A stretch of DNA of 64,000 bases from Prolixibacter sp. NT017 (GTDB taxonomy: Bacteria > Bacteroidota > Bacteroidia > Bacteroidales > Prolixibacteraceae): the NCBI RefSeq assembly GCF_009617875.1, contig NZ_BLAV01000001.1, positions 4,960,001 to 5,024,000 of the forward strand, given 5' to 3'. Every line of letters begins with the position of its first letter. Position 1 is the stretch's first letter. A program made the position numbers and the translations under genes. Under the pieces are notes generated by a model. It did not search any database and was not told the DNA's origin. It saw nothing but the letters and a program-made list of their open reading frames with translations. This document shows positions 56,369 to 64,000 of the stretch, one piece after another.

Positions 56369-56911
56369 TTATTTAACCAGATTTGAAATGGTCTTAAACT
56401 CGGGAGCTTTAGCGGTAGTTGTCAGCTCGAACAAGATGGATTCGTACGAAGTCATCATAATGCCCTCGTGGCGGAAGCGTTCCATAGCCAGTTGTTTGTT
56501 AGCTTCGGTACGCGAATCAGTGCAATCCATCACCACAATAGGGTGGTAACCCGAATGTTTCAGGTCGATAGCGGTTTGGAGAACGCAAACATGCGATTCG
56601 ATTCCGGCAATGATGACATTTTCAAAATTTTTCTGTTCCAGGAAAAGCTGGTATTCAGGTACACGATAGCTGCTGAAATCCGACTTTTCGAAGTACGAAA
56701 AACCGGGAACCAGACTGGAAATCTCATCCAGCGTTTTTCCCAGGCCACGGGTGTATTGCTGCGTAAAAACAGTGGAAATTCCCAGAACCTGCAAGCCTTT
56801 TACCAGTATCTGAGCATTTTTAAGTAAGGTCTCCTTGTTGCTCATTGCGGGGAACAAACGTTCCTGAATGTCAATGATTAATCCGGTTGTGTTTTCTCTT
56901 GTGATACGCAT
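56369..56911 (-). CDS. Isochorismatase-fold cysteine hydrolase
   Basis: 180 residues, with the catalytic triad of the family: Asp14 in LIIDIQERL, Lys in FEKSDFSSY (about 76) and Cys in ESHVCVLQT (about 108). Nicotinamidase-like, but the metal-binding DxHxxxH is missing, so YcaC/isochorismatase-type hydrolysis of an unknown substrate is more likely. Lies 12 nt behind the SIS-domain gene on the same strand, suggesting cotranscription. Confidence 0.88.
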   Translation of the reverse strand: MRITRENTTGLIIDIQERLFPAMSNKETLLKNAQILVKGLQVLGISTVFTQQYTRGLGKTLDEISSLVPGFSYFEKSDFSSYRVPEYQLFLEQKNFENVIIAGIESHVCVLQTAIDLKHSGYHPIVVMDCTDSRTEANKQLAMERFRHEGIMMTSYESILFELTTTAKAPEFKTISNLVK

Positions 56912-56923
56912 GATTCTTTTGGT

Positions 56924-57556
56924 TTATGATTTTTCTTTTGCCAGCCGTTCCATTCCTTTGGCCAGCCGGCGCGATTTGTGCCCCAGATAACCACCGTGAT
57001 GACGCTTGGCATATTCTTCGCTCGAAAACTCGATTCGGCGCATCATCAGGTTGACCAATATGTCTCCAATAACAGTCATAACAGTTGTAGATGTCGATGG
57101 AGTCAAGCCCAGCGGACAGAGTTCTTTGGGATTCCCGGTAGGAAGAACCACATCAGCTGTCAAAGCCAGGTGACTCTCTTCGTTACTTGTTATTACGATG
57201 AGCGGAAGATTGGGATACAAATTTTCTGCTAAATCAATCAACTCCAGTATTTCACGGGTTTTTCCAGAGTTGGAAATGAGCAGCAATACATCGTTCGGTT
57301 GCAATACTCCCAAGTCTCCGTGCTGAGCTTCACTTGGATGAAGGAAGATGGCCGGAGTTCCGGTTGAGCTAAAGGTGGTGGCGATGTTCAGCGCAATTTG
57401 CCCGGCTTTACCCATACCGCTGGTCACCAACTTGCCATGCTGCTGATGAATTCTTTCGTAAAGAATTTCAACAGCAGCTTCGTATCCTTCGTTGACCGGA
57501 ATTGTTGAAATAGCGTCGGCTTCGCGCTGTAAAAGACCGTTAATTAGTTCGTTCAT
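56924..57556 (-). CDS. KdsD/KpsF-type sugar-phosphate isomerase without CBS domains
   Basis: 210-residue SIS-domain protein. It shares the KdsD (arabinose-5-phosphate isomerase) signatures: TSGMGKAGQIA (about 45-55), HPSEAQHGDLG (about 73-83), ISNSGKTREI (about 94-103), CPLGLTPSTSTTVMTVIGD (about 147-165) and an HHGGYLGHK end for HPGGALGR. The CBS pair that follows in KdsD is absent. It may make arabinose 5-phosphate for Kdo, or isomerise another ketose phosphate (such as 6-phospho-3-hexulose). Confidence 0.82.
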   Translation of the reverse strand: MNELINGLLQREADAISTIPVNEGYEAAVEILYERIHQQHGKLVTSGMGKAGQIALNIATTFSSTGTPAIFLHPSEAQHGDLGVLQPNDVLLLISNSGKTREILELIDLAENLYPNLPLIVITSNEESHLALTADVVLPTGNPKELCPLGLTPSTSTTVMTVIGDILVNLMMRRIEFSSEEYAKRHHGGYLGHKSRRLAKGMERLAKEKS

Positions 57557-57657
57557 TTTCGATTAATTGAATACCTTCGGGGAAATTATTTGCCTGTTCC
57601 GGACAATGAGTAGAAAGCTTATTGCTGTCGTTTTATTTCCCCCTCAAAACAAAGCCG

Positions 57658-57665
57658 CAAAACTA
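57658..57665 (-). promoter_or_regulatory. Predicted -7 box for the SIS-domain gene
   Basis: Minus strand TAGTTTTG (TAnnTTTG), about 100 nt before the start. Confidence 0.3.
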
Positions 57666-57753
57666 CATTTATTTTTATTTCATAACAATGATTCCTCTCG
57701 AAACCTGAAAACGAGCGTATTTCCGCTTGTTTACGGACCCGGATGAAGAGGCC

Positions 57754-58534
57754 TTACGACATGTTTGATGAAATTCGGTGTTTTCTCATCCGGGTTTGAT
57801 TGATGAAAAGGTGATTTACCGGGATGAGAATGATAATAATGGCAATGACAATCCACTGCGATGGAATCGGGTTGGTTCCGTTTTCGATAACCAGCACATC
57901 ATTGGTTAACCTGGAAACGATGCTTACGCCCCAATGTACACCAATCGAATACCATAGATTTCCAGTTATCACGAGCGGCGAAACCAGCATGATACCCAGC
58001 AGGAAAAGATAGATGAGCGTTGTGAGGCCGCTTTCGAAGTGGTATATCTGGTTGCCTGTACTGACAATGGCCGAGAAGATGATGAAGGTTTCGGGTGATG
58101 TACGTCGGTGCAAAAACCGATACAAATAGCCCATCGACAGAATATCTGAAGCAATTACAGGAGGAATCGTCACTAAAGCAAAAAGCAAGGCTTGTTTCCA
58201 GAACACTTTTGGCTCGGGCAGATGGTTAATCCGGACGATATTGTATTGAACTGAAAGGAGCAATGCCGCTGAAAAAAAAGAGCAGGCCGAATACTAATCC
58301 GGCCAGTAAGTGGCTGCGACTTTTCAACAGGTTGGTCAAGCCATAGGCTTTTAGTCCGCTGAAGCCCTGCCAACGGGCAACCAGCCAGGCTACAACCAGA
58401 AAAACAACCAGTAGCAACAAAAAGAGTTCGGTCCTGCGAAGGTAATGCAAGACTGCCACGGGAACCTGATAGGCTACGAAAAGAATACCAAATCCAAGGA
58501 GGACCTTAAATACTGAAGGACCGGATTTTTTCAT
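57754..58534 (-). pseudogene. CPBP (CAAX protease-like) membrane protein, frameshifted at an A8 tract
   Basis: Two overlapping minus-strand frames (58534-58226 and the frame ending at 57754) make one membrane protein of about 259 residues if the run of eight A (58272-58279; eight T in the message) is shortened by one: GLLFF then continues SAALLLSVQYN. The family motifs are altered: SDILSMGYLYR replaces EEILFRGYLYR, and the HxxxN motif is HWGVS. So even the joined protein seems catalytically dead. Either a pseudogene, a phase-variable gene, or an assembly error. Confidence 0.65.
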
Positions 58535-58655
58535 TCAGCTAAAATGGAAACACATGCTTTTTAAATTTAGCATATTCCTTTGGAGTTCAGATCTCAAACC
58601 TGAACTTTATTTATTGTGACTGAATGAAAATGGTGGCCAAAAAGTGTTTTTCCGG

Positions 58656-59681
58656 TTACGGTTTCCAGTTGAGCTCGCTGAATTTTTTCCTTCCCCTGGC
58701 GTAGTAATTCCAGACCAGACTTCCGCGATAGATCTGCGGGTGTTTTTGGGTGACGGCCTGACTGAGCAATTGCTTCCGTTGTTTCCTGAGATGGGAAAGG
58801 TGACGGTAAAATGCGATATGTGCCATGAATACCTTCCGGAAAGCTGCCACCTGACCGGTGACTAAAAACTGAACTGCAGCGACTCCGTCTAGCAACATCC
58901 GGCTGACTAGTACCGGAGCTAATAAAACTGGTGGTAAGTTTTTGTACAGAAGAAACAGGTTGTTACGGAAGTTGAGGTAAATTTTTCGTGGATTTCCGTA
59001 CGAAAGACTTCCGCCGCCCACATGGTGTACGGTTGATTGATGGTTATAGAATATTTTATAGCCGCGGTTTTTCATGCGCCAGCACAGGTCAATCTCTTCC
59101 ATGTGCGCCCAGAAATGTGCATCCAGTCCTTCCAGTTCTTTCCAAACGGATGAGCGAACCATCAGGCAGGCGCCGGTTCCCCAGAAAATTTCTCCACTTT
59201 CGTTGTACTGTCCTTCATCTTTTTCGACCACATCGAGCAGGCGACCGCGGCAAAACGGGTAACCAAACCGGTCGATAAAACCACCGGCAGCTCCGGCGTA
59301 TTCGAAATATTCCGGCTTTTCTGTTTGCAGAATTTTTGGTTGACAAGCGCCAATCGACGAATCGGCATCCATCATTTCGATGAGCGGCTCAAGCCAGTTT
59401 TCGGTTACTTCGACATCTGAATTCAGCAGCAGATAATATTCCGCTTCAATTTGCTTGAGAGCCTGGTTGTAACCTTCTGCAAATCCATAGTTCTCGTCCA
59501 GTTGCAAATAACGAACAGATGGAAACTCTTGCTCTACGACTTCGCGACTGTTGTCGGTGGAACCGTTGTCGGCAACCACCACTTCCACTTCGGGTAAGTT
59601 GCTGTATTTTACCAATAGCGGCAGGTATTGGCGCAAAAAATCCTGTCCGTTCCAATTCAATATGACAACTGATACTTTCAT
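58656..59681 (-). CDS. Family 2 glycosyltransferase
   Basis: 341 residues, GT-A fold: VSVVILNWNG (3-12), VVADNGSTDNS (about 35-45), ENYGFAEGYNQAL (about 63-75) and the metal-binding LLLNSDVEV (about 84-92), followed by CQPKIL and an EEIDLCWRMKNRGY block (about 194-207). Resembles rhamnosyltransferases of O-antigen or capsule synthesis. The start overlaps the LpxL-type gene by 4 nt, so the pair is coupled. Confidence 0.92.
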   Translation of the reverse strand: MKVSVVILNWNGQDFLRQYLPLLVKYSNLPEVEVVVADNGSTDNSREVVEQEFPSVRYLQLDENYGFAEGYNQALKQIEAEYYLLLNSDVEVTENWLEPLIEMMDADSSIGACQPKILQTEKPEYFEYAGAAGGFIDRFGYPFCRGRLLDVVEKDEGQYNESGEIFWGTGACLMVRSSVWKELEGLDAHFWAHMEEIDLCWRMKNRGYKIFYNHQSTVHHVGGGSLSYGNPRKIYLNFRNNLFLLYKNLPPVLLAPVLVSRMLLDGVAAVQFLVTGQVAAFRKVFMAHIAFYRHLSHLRKQRKQLLSQAVTQKHPQIYRGSLVWNYYARGRKKFSELNWKP

Positions 59682-60577
59682 TTGCCAGTGCTCTCCGTAT
59701 TTTCAGGTTCGCGTTTGTGTTTCCAGCGACGATGCGACCACAGCCAGTAGGCTGGTTCGTCTCTTATGATTTGCTCCAGGAAACGGGTATGTTTTTCTGT
59801 AATCTCGTATTGCGCCGTCTCGTTGGGTTTATCGGTAATTAAATGAAAAGTCAGGTTATAATGACCGCGTTTTTGCTTTTGCATGTGCGCTCCCAGCACC
59901 ACGGCATCCAGCTTCTTGGCAATCTTTTCGGTCCCCAGCAAAATAGGTGTTTCCTGGTTGAGAAAAGTGGTCCAGTACTGGATTTCGTTTTTCTTCGGCG
60001 TTTGGTCATTCAAAAAGCCTGAAATGGTGGGGGTGTCTTTAGAACTGTCGGCAACCAGCTGCCTGAAGGTTTTATTCTTGTCTAACGGAATAGCACCGAA
60101 CCTACTTCTCAGCTTGTGGTAAAACCGATCGATGCTTTTGTTGTGCAACGGTTTGTACACCACGTAAAACTTAGCCAACGATTGCAATCCCCAGCTGCAC
60201 ATCCATTCCCAGTTGTTGTGATGACCTAGTGAAACCAGTACGTGGCGTCCATCTTTCAAATATTGGTTGGGAAGTTCAGGATTGAGAAATTTCATCCTTC
60301 TCTGGATACGATGAACGGAGATGAAAGTAAAATATAAAGTCTCAATAAAGCTGTCGCAGAAGTGGCGGTAAAATTCCCTCTCGATTTTGTGACGTTCTTC
60401 AATGGTCTTCTCTGGAAAAGCATTTACCAGGTTGGTTTGTACTACTTTTCTGCGGTAGCCAAAAACATGAAAAACAAGGATGAAAAGGAAATCGGAAAAA
60501 GCATACTGAACTCGAAGCGGCAAAAAATGAGTCAGCCAGGTAAAACTTCTTAGCAGGTAATACAAAAAATAAGTCAT
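59678..60577 (-). CDS. LpxL/HtrB-family lipid A acyltransferase
   Basis: 299-residue inner-membrane acyltransferase with an N-terminal hydrophobic anchor and the HX4[DE]-type motif GHHNNWEW (about 117-124). LND-Q-like FLNDQTPKKNE (about 187-197) is the family's second block. It adds secondary acyl chains to lipid A. Operon with the GT2 gene and, upstream, a 156-residue protein and suhB. Confidence 0.9.
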   Translation of the reverse strand: MTYFLYYLLRSFTWLTHFLPLRVQYAFSDFLFILVFHVFGYRRKVVQTNLVNAFPEKTIEERHKIEREFYRHFCDSFIETLYFTFISVHRIQRRMKFLNPELPNQYLKDGRHVLVSLGHHNNWEWMCSWGLQSLAKFYVVYKPLHNKSIDRFYHKLRSRFGAIPLDKNKTFRQLVADSSKDTPTISGFLNDQTPKKNEIQYWTTFLNQETPILLGTEKIAKKLDAVVLGAHMQKQKRGHYNLTFHLITDKPNETAQYEITEKHTRFLEQIIRDEPAYWLWSHRRWKHKREPENTESTGK

Positions 60578-60595
60578 AGAGAAATAAACATTCGG

Positions 60596-61066
60596 TTAAG
60601 ATTGTCGGAATAGCTGCAACAGAATGGCAACCAACGTTTCTTTGTTTTTGCTGTCGATAAATGTTTCCAGCGCCTTGTCGCGTTCTTTGGCGTTCATTTC
60701 CAGAATCTTCTCCAACTCTTTTTGTTCTCGGCCAGTCAGTTCGTTGCTAAATGCGTTCAGCAACGGTTCATGTGTTTCACTGGTTTTCTCCGGTAACCCG
60801 AAGATTTCCAGTTCGTGAATGGCTGCATTCAATATCTCGTGAGCCTGAACGCGAATTGGGTCAGTTAATTTGATACCGCCGGATGTGTCCCGCAGGTTCC
60901 AGCTGGAATAATCGTACTTGAGGTTGTTAATAAGCCGGGCATGCTCGCTGCCTTCGCCGAAAATACGGGAGATGTAAATCAGCGTATGTGCTTTCCAGGC
61001 TTCGAGATCGAAACGCTTCTCTTCGAGGCGGGCAATCTGTTCTTTTAGAATGTCTATTTCTCTCAT
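60596..61066 (-). CDS. Unrecognised coiled-coil protein
   Basis: 156 residues, soluble and nearly all helical: an N-terminal coiled coil (REIDILKEQIARLEEKRFDLEAW), a central part with a conserved-looking DYSSWNLRD, and a charged C-terminus. I recognise no family. It starts at the ATG 61066, 9 nt after suhB, and ends 18 nt before the lipid A acyltransferase, so it is probably part of that operon. Confidence 0.8.
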   Translation of the reverse strand: MREIDILKEQIARLEEKRFDLEAWKAHTLIYISRIFGEGSEHARLINNLKYDYSSWNLRDTSGGIKLTDPIRVQAHEILNAAIHELEIFGLPEKTSETHEPLLNAFSNELTGREQKELEKILEMNAKERDKALETFIDSKNKETLVAILLQLFRQS

Positions 61067-61075
61067 GGTCAATAT

Positions 61076-61870
61076 TCAGTTGCCGAGATGTTGATGTACA
61101 ATGTCGTAAAATTCCTCGAAATATGCACCGTTTGCCGCTACGATTTCTCCACCGAACAGGAAATTGTCGCCGCCGTTGAAGTCGGTTACCCGTCCGCCTG
61201 CTTGCTTTATGATTAACACACCGGCCGCCACATCCCAGGCATGAAGAGCATGTTCCCAAAAGGCTTCGAAACGGCCGGCTGCCACGTAGGCCAGATCGGT
61301 GGCCGCCGAACCTAACCGGCGCAGGCCATGCGAATGTCGCATGAAGTGGCTCATGGCATCGATATATCCATCGAGCCGATCGAAATTGTAGTAAGGAAAG
61401 CCGGTGGCAATGAGCGAATCCTGCGTGGTGGCCGCATCGCTAACGCGAATAACGTTACCGTTGAGGTAGGCTGCACTGTCTTTCCAGGCATAAAAACATT
61501 CGTCCTGCGTAATCTCGTACACTACCCCCACGACGAGTTCGTTGCCTTGCAGCAGGGCGACGCTTACCGCGAACGGAGGAATACCGTGAATGAAATTGGT
61601 GGTCCCGTCGAGCGGATCGATGATCCATTTAAACTCTTCTCCGTCGTTGCCTGCCGTATTCTCTTCGGTGATAAATCCGGCTTCCGGTAAAAGCTGGTGT
61701 AGTTTTTCTACCAGTTGTTTTTCGGCGCCTTTATCGACGTATGAAACAAAATCCGATTTTCCTTTCTTTTCAACAGCGTCGAGCCGAAACTTCTGGCGCT
61801 CGCCGGCAATGAATTGACCGGCATCTTTTACAATCCCGATAACTTCGGTACAGAGTTTTTCCAGGTTCAT
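61076..61870 (-). CDS. suhB: Inositol monophosphatase family protein (SuhB-like)
   Basis: 264 residues with the metal-binding motifs EENTA (about 67), WIIDPLDGTTNFIHG (about 82-96) and the C-terminal WDVAAGVLIIKQAGG (about 215-229). In E. coli SuhB also acts in transcription antitermination; here only the phosphatase can be read from sequence. I start at ATG 61870 rather than GTG 61873. Heads a run of minus-strand envelope genes. Confidence 0.92.
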   Translation of the reverse strand: MNLEKLCTEVIGIVKDAGQFIAGERQKFRLDAVEKKGKSDFVSYVDKGAEKQLVEKLHQLLPEAGFITEENTAGNDGEEFKWIIDPLDGTTNFIHGIPPFAVSVALLQGNELVVGVVYEITQDECFYAWKDSAAYLNGNVIRVSDAATTQDSLIATGFPYYNFDRLDGYIDAMSHFMRHSHGLRRLGSAATDLAYVAAGRFEAFWEHALHAWDVAAGVLIIKQAGGRVTDFNGGDNFLFGGEIVAANGAYFEEFYDIVHQHLGN

Positions 61871-61886
61871 CACAAAAAAATTTCTT

Positions 61887-61894
61887 CAAAAGTA
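61887..61894 (-). promoter_or_regulatory. Predicted -7 box for suhB
   Basis: Minus strand TACTTTTG (TAnnTTTG), 16 nt before the ATG, implying a very short leader. Confidence 0.3.
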
Positions 61895-61964
61895 ACGATT
61901 AATCGCCTTGGTTGTCATTTTCCTTACCAGGATGAAAAATCTGTTGTTTTCATAAAAATAAAAT

Positions 61965-61990
61965 ATCCCGCCGGAAACTCCTGACGGGAT
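61965..61990 (-). terminator. mtaB terminator
   Basis: Stem ATCCCGTC/GGCGGGAT in the minus-strand RNA (one G-U pair), 10-nt loop, followed by an AT-rich run of Ts, 27 nt after the mtaB stop. Confidence 0.7.
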
Positions 61991-62017
61991 GTATGTTGAT
62001 ATGTTTTTCAGTTTTGC

Positions 62018-63319
62018 TTAATCAACCAGTACGGCCATGTTGCCGGTTGGATTGATGCCTGACAGTTTCACTTCCCTGATTTGATTGACCAGATCATCGT
62101 GGAAGTCGGTTTCTACCTTGATGTAGTTTTCGGTCCATCCGGTAATTCGTGTCTTCGAGCGACTTTTCTCGAACAGCACCCGGTGGTTTTGTCCATCGTG
62201 TTTCCGGTAGAAGTCTTTCAGTTTTTTGTCCGACAGTTCTTTCAATCTTTCCACTCTTCGTTTGCGTTCCGACATCGGGACCACGCCTTCAATCTTCAGG
62301 GCACTGGTTTTCGAACGTTCGGAATAAGGGAACACGTGCAATTGCGAAATATCCAGACTTTCGATGAACCGGTACGACTCTTCAAACAGTTCATCCGATT
62401 CGCCGTTCATGCCGGCAATTACGTCAACCCCGATGAAAGCATGGGGCAGCAATTCCTTGATCTTCTCCACGCGGTGGGCAAACAGTTCGCGGTTGTACTT
62501 ACGTCCCATGAGTTCCAGCACTTCGTTGGTGCCGGCCTGCAACGGTATATGAAAATGCGGAGCAATCCGCTTCGAGCGGGCCACAAATTCGATAATATCG
62601 TCGTTCAGCAAATTCGGCTCAATGGACGAAATGCGGATGCGGTCGACACTCTCGACTTCATCCAACGCCTGAACCAAATCGAAAAATGTATCGCCGGTGC
62701 TTTGACCAAAATCGCCAATATTCACTCCTGTGAGAATAATCTCGCGGATTCCCTGTTCGCCGGCCCGTGTTGCTTCTTCCACCAGGCTGGCAATGCTTGG
62801 ATTCCTACTTTTCCCGCGCGCCATGGGGATGGTACAGTAGGAGCAAAAATAATTACAACCGTCCTGTACCTTCAGGAAACTGCGGGTGCGATCGCCATAT
62901 GAATACGCATGGTCGAACTTGTTGATGCGGGTGAAGGAGCAGTTGTGCACCTCGCCTCCCTTGTGTTTCTCAAGTCCATCGAGGTATTTGGTGATGTTGA
63001 ATTTGTCGTTGGCTCCCAACACCAGGTCAACCCCTTCGATCGATGCCACTTCGTCGGGCTTTAGCTGGGCATAACATCCCACCACTACAATAAATGCAGC
63101 GGGGTTCTGCCTAACAGCCTGACGAATGATGGCGCGGCTTTTCTTATCGGCGGTATCGGTTACCGAGCAGGTGTTGATAACGTAAACATCGGCCTTGTCC
63201 CTGAAACCGGTCCGGTTGAAGCCCATCTCCTGGAAAGAGCGGGCAATGGTGGACGTTTCCGAGAAGTTCAGTTTACATCCCAGTGTGGTAAAAGCTACTT
63301 TTTTTCCGTTGTAATTCAT
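62018..63319 (-). CDS. mtaB: tRNA (N6-threonylcarbamoyladenosine-37) methylthiotransferase MtaB
   Basis: Adds a methylthio group to t6A37 of tRNAs that read ANN codons. The 433-residue radical SAM enzyme has the N-terminal UPF0004 domain with its three cysteines (TTLGCKLN about 12-19, NTCSVT about 49-54, GCYAQ about 81), radical SAM cysteines in GCNYFCSYCTIP (about 155-166), and a C-terminal TRAM-like part. The TLGCKxN opening is typical of MtaB rather than MiaB or RimO. Confidence 0.95.
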   Translation of the reverse strand: MNYNGKKVAFTTLGCKLNFSETSTIARSFQEMGFNRTGFRDKADVYVINTCSVTDTADKKSRAIIRQAVRQNPAAFIVVVGCYAQLKPDEVASIEGVDLVLGANDKFNITKYLDGLEKHKGGEVHNCSFTRINKFDHAYSYGDRTRSFLKVQDGCNYFCSYCTIPMARGKSRNPSIASLVEEATRAGEQGIREIILTGVNIGDFGQSTGDTFFDLVQALDEVESVDRIRISSIEPNLLNDDIIEFVARSKRIAPHFHIPLQAGTNEVLELMGRKYNRELFAHRVEKIKELLPHAFIGVDVIAGMNGESDELFEESYRFIESLDISQLHVFPYSERSKTSALKIEGVVPMSERKRRVERLKELSDKKLKDFYRKHDGQNHRVLFEKSRSKTRITGWTENYIKVETDFHDDLVNQIREVKLSGINPTGNMAVLVD

Positions 63320-63427
63320 TCCTCTCTCGCTTCAAATCTGCCCGGAGACAGTCAACGTTTTCTCATACTTTATACCTGAAAAACAGTGAAAAGGTTTTCA
63401 GGATAAAATCGTCTTTTATTGACGGCG

Positions 63428-63435
63428 CAAAACTA
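63428..63435 (-). promoter_or_regulatory. Predicted -7 box for mtaB
   Basis: Minus strand TAGTTTTG (TAnnTTTG), about 110 nt before the ATG. Confidence 0.3.
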
Positions 63436-63515
63436 CAAAAATAATTTTGAAGGAGGTGGAATGGGGTGGGGTTCATTTATTTCAATGGCGATAAAATATC
63501 AGAAGGAGGGAGTTT

Positions 63516-63842
63516 TTGCATAATTTCAACGACAATAATTCGTCAGGAGCGGGCTGATTGAAAATTTCAACGACGAGAAATCACGAAAAGTGGACCAGTT
63601 GAAAATTTCAACAGCAAGAATCAGTCAAGAATTTCCGAATTAAAAATTTCAGCAGCCTGAAATATTCAGAAATGGACCAATTGAAAATTTCAGCAACCTG
63701 AATTTGTCAAAAGTAGATGAATTGAAAATTTCAACGCCAAGAAATCACGACAAATGGACCGATTGAAAATTTCAGCAGCAAGAATCAGTCAAGAATTTCC
63801 GAATTGAAAATTTTAACAACCTGAAATGACCAGGAAATAAGC
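63516..63842. repeat. 41-nt tandem repeat array, eight copies
   Basis: Units begin at 63516, 63558, 63599, 63640, 63681, 63722, 63763 and 63804; all are 41 nt except the first (42) and the last (partial). Each starts with TTGAAAATTTCA, close to a palindrome around TTGAAA-A-TTTCAA. Units 2 and 6, and 3 and 7, are nearly identical, so a block was duplicated at a distance of 164 nt. No ORF spans it. Confidence 0.9.
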
Positions 63843-63870
63843 TTCTTCCCGAATAAGCTTTCATAGAAAT

Positions 63871-63902
63871 GCAAAGACCAGAGTTGATGCTCTGGTCTTT
63901 GC
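63871..63902. terminator. Strong hairpin downstream of the partial gene
   Basis: Perfect 13-bp stem GCAAAGACCAGAG/CTCTGGTCTTTGC with a 6-nt loop. Placed 34 nt after the stop of the minus-strand gene at the window edge, probably its terminator; there is little of a T-tract. Confidence 0.65.
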
Positions 63903-63936
63903 TAGTCAAATTATAGGTAAAAGGAGTTCGAAGAAA

Positions 63937-64000
63937 TCAAAGTAAATCGCTGGCCAACTCGGCAAGGTAGCTGCGTTCGCCTTTCACCAGGTTGATGTGT
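63937..64000 (-). CDS. 3' end of an unrecognised gene (cut by the window)
   Basis: The minus strand reads 20 codons ending at TGA (63937-63939) with a well-ordered C-terminus, INLVKGERSYLAELASDLL. The rest lies beyond the window. I do not recognise the family from this tail. Confidence 0.6.
   Translation of the reverse strand, partial: HINLVKGERSYLAELASDLL

Noticed and set aside
62081..62902. 273-codon frame antisense to mtaB
   Set aside because: Shadow of mtaB, whose radical SAM motifs are intact.
63516..63842. CRISPR array
   Set aside because: Units are contiguous and similar over their full length, without unique spacers, and no cas gene is in the window.

Overview
The window looks like a chromosomal stretch of a Bacteroidota bacterium, most likely of the Marinilabiliales/Prolixibacteraceae type. 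Grounds: repeated TAnnTTTG promoter boxes typical of the Bacteroidota primary sigma factor; a topoisomerase IV ParE-ParC pair with an acidic ParC tail; a lysyl-tRNA synthetase with an extra C-terminal domain; LpxL-type acyltransferase and outer-membrane barrel proteins of a Gram-negative; and CDSs that are mostly mid-GC with good codon bias. The genus is an inference. No rRNA, tRNA, CRISPR array, IS transposase or prophage was seen.

Layout. 0-15 kb: rsmA faces a MacB/FtsX-type permease gene; purH is followed by a complete rod-shape cluster mreB-mreC-mreD-mrdA-rodA (a hairpin/T-tract separates mreB from mreC); then a KamA-like radical SAM gene, an ACP phosphodiesterase-like gene, a cyclic 2,3-diphosphoglycerate synthetase-like GTPase, a PfkB sugar kinase and an EamA transporter. 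15-20.7 kb is accessory: an unrecognised helical protein with a 21-nt tandem repeat behind it, an AT-rich pair (a Clp-fold serine protease of the SDH family plus a 67-residue protein), a DUF1697 gene, a SodC lipoprotein, and two stretches of fold-back/REP-like repeats.

20.7-34 kb: lysS-gpsA-pgi and parE-parC-aroK on the minus strand, recJ and a uracil permease on the plus strand, and a small exported protein with four tryptophan-rich repeats. 34-38 kb is again accessory: two copies of a dispersed repeat flank a TfoX-N gene and a short metallophosphoesterase, followed by an AT-rich membrane protein and an XRE regulator. 38-51 kb: membrane-anchored MutS-like ATPase plus PAP2 phosphatase, hpt-adk-obgE, purE, an outer-membrane barrel gene coupled to a helix-hairpin-helix/barrel gene, an acyltransferase-HAD pair, and lysC-lysA.

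51.5-64 kb: dps, marC, a promoter-to-terminator interval that looks like a 6S-like structured RNA (about 52932-53103), a GT39 glycosyltransferase, cardiolipin synthase, an isochorismatase-fold hydrolase, a CBS-less KdsD-type sugar-phosphate isomerase, a frameshifted CPBP-like membrane protein, a GT2 glycosyltransferase, an LpxL acyltransferase, suhB and mtaB. Much of this last block serves the envelope (phospholipid, lipid A, glycan). The window ends in a 41-nt palindromic tandem repeat and the last codons of an unrecognised minus-strand gene.

The best candidates for something new are the 52.9-53.1 kb RNA, the four-repeat exported protein at 28.3 kb, the SDH-protease island at 16.9-18.1 kb, the barrel/helix-hairpin-helix pair at 44-46.9 kb, and the two tandem arrays.
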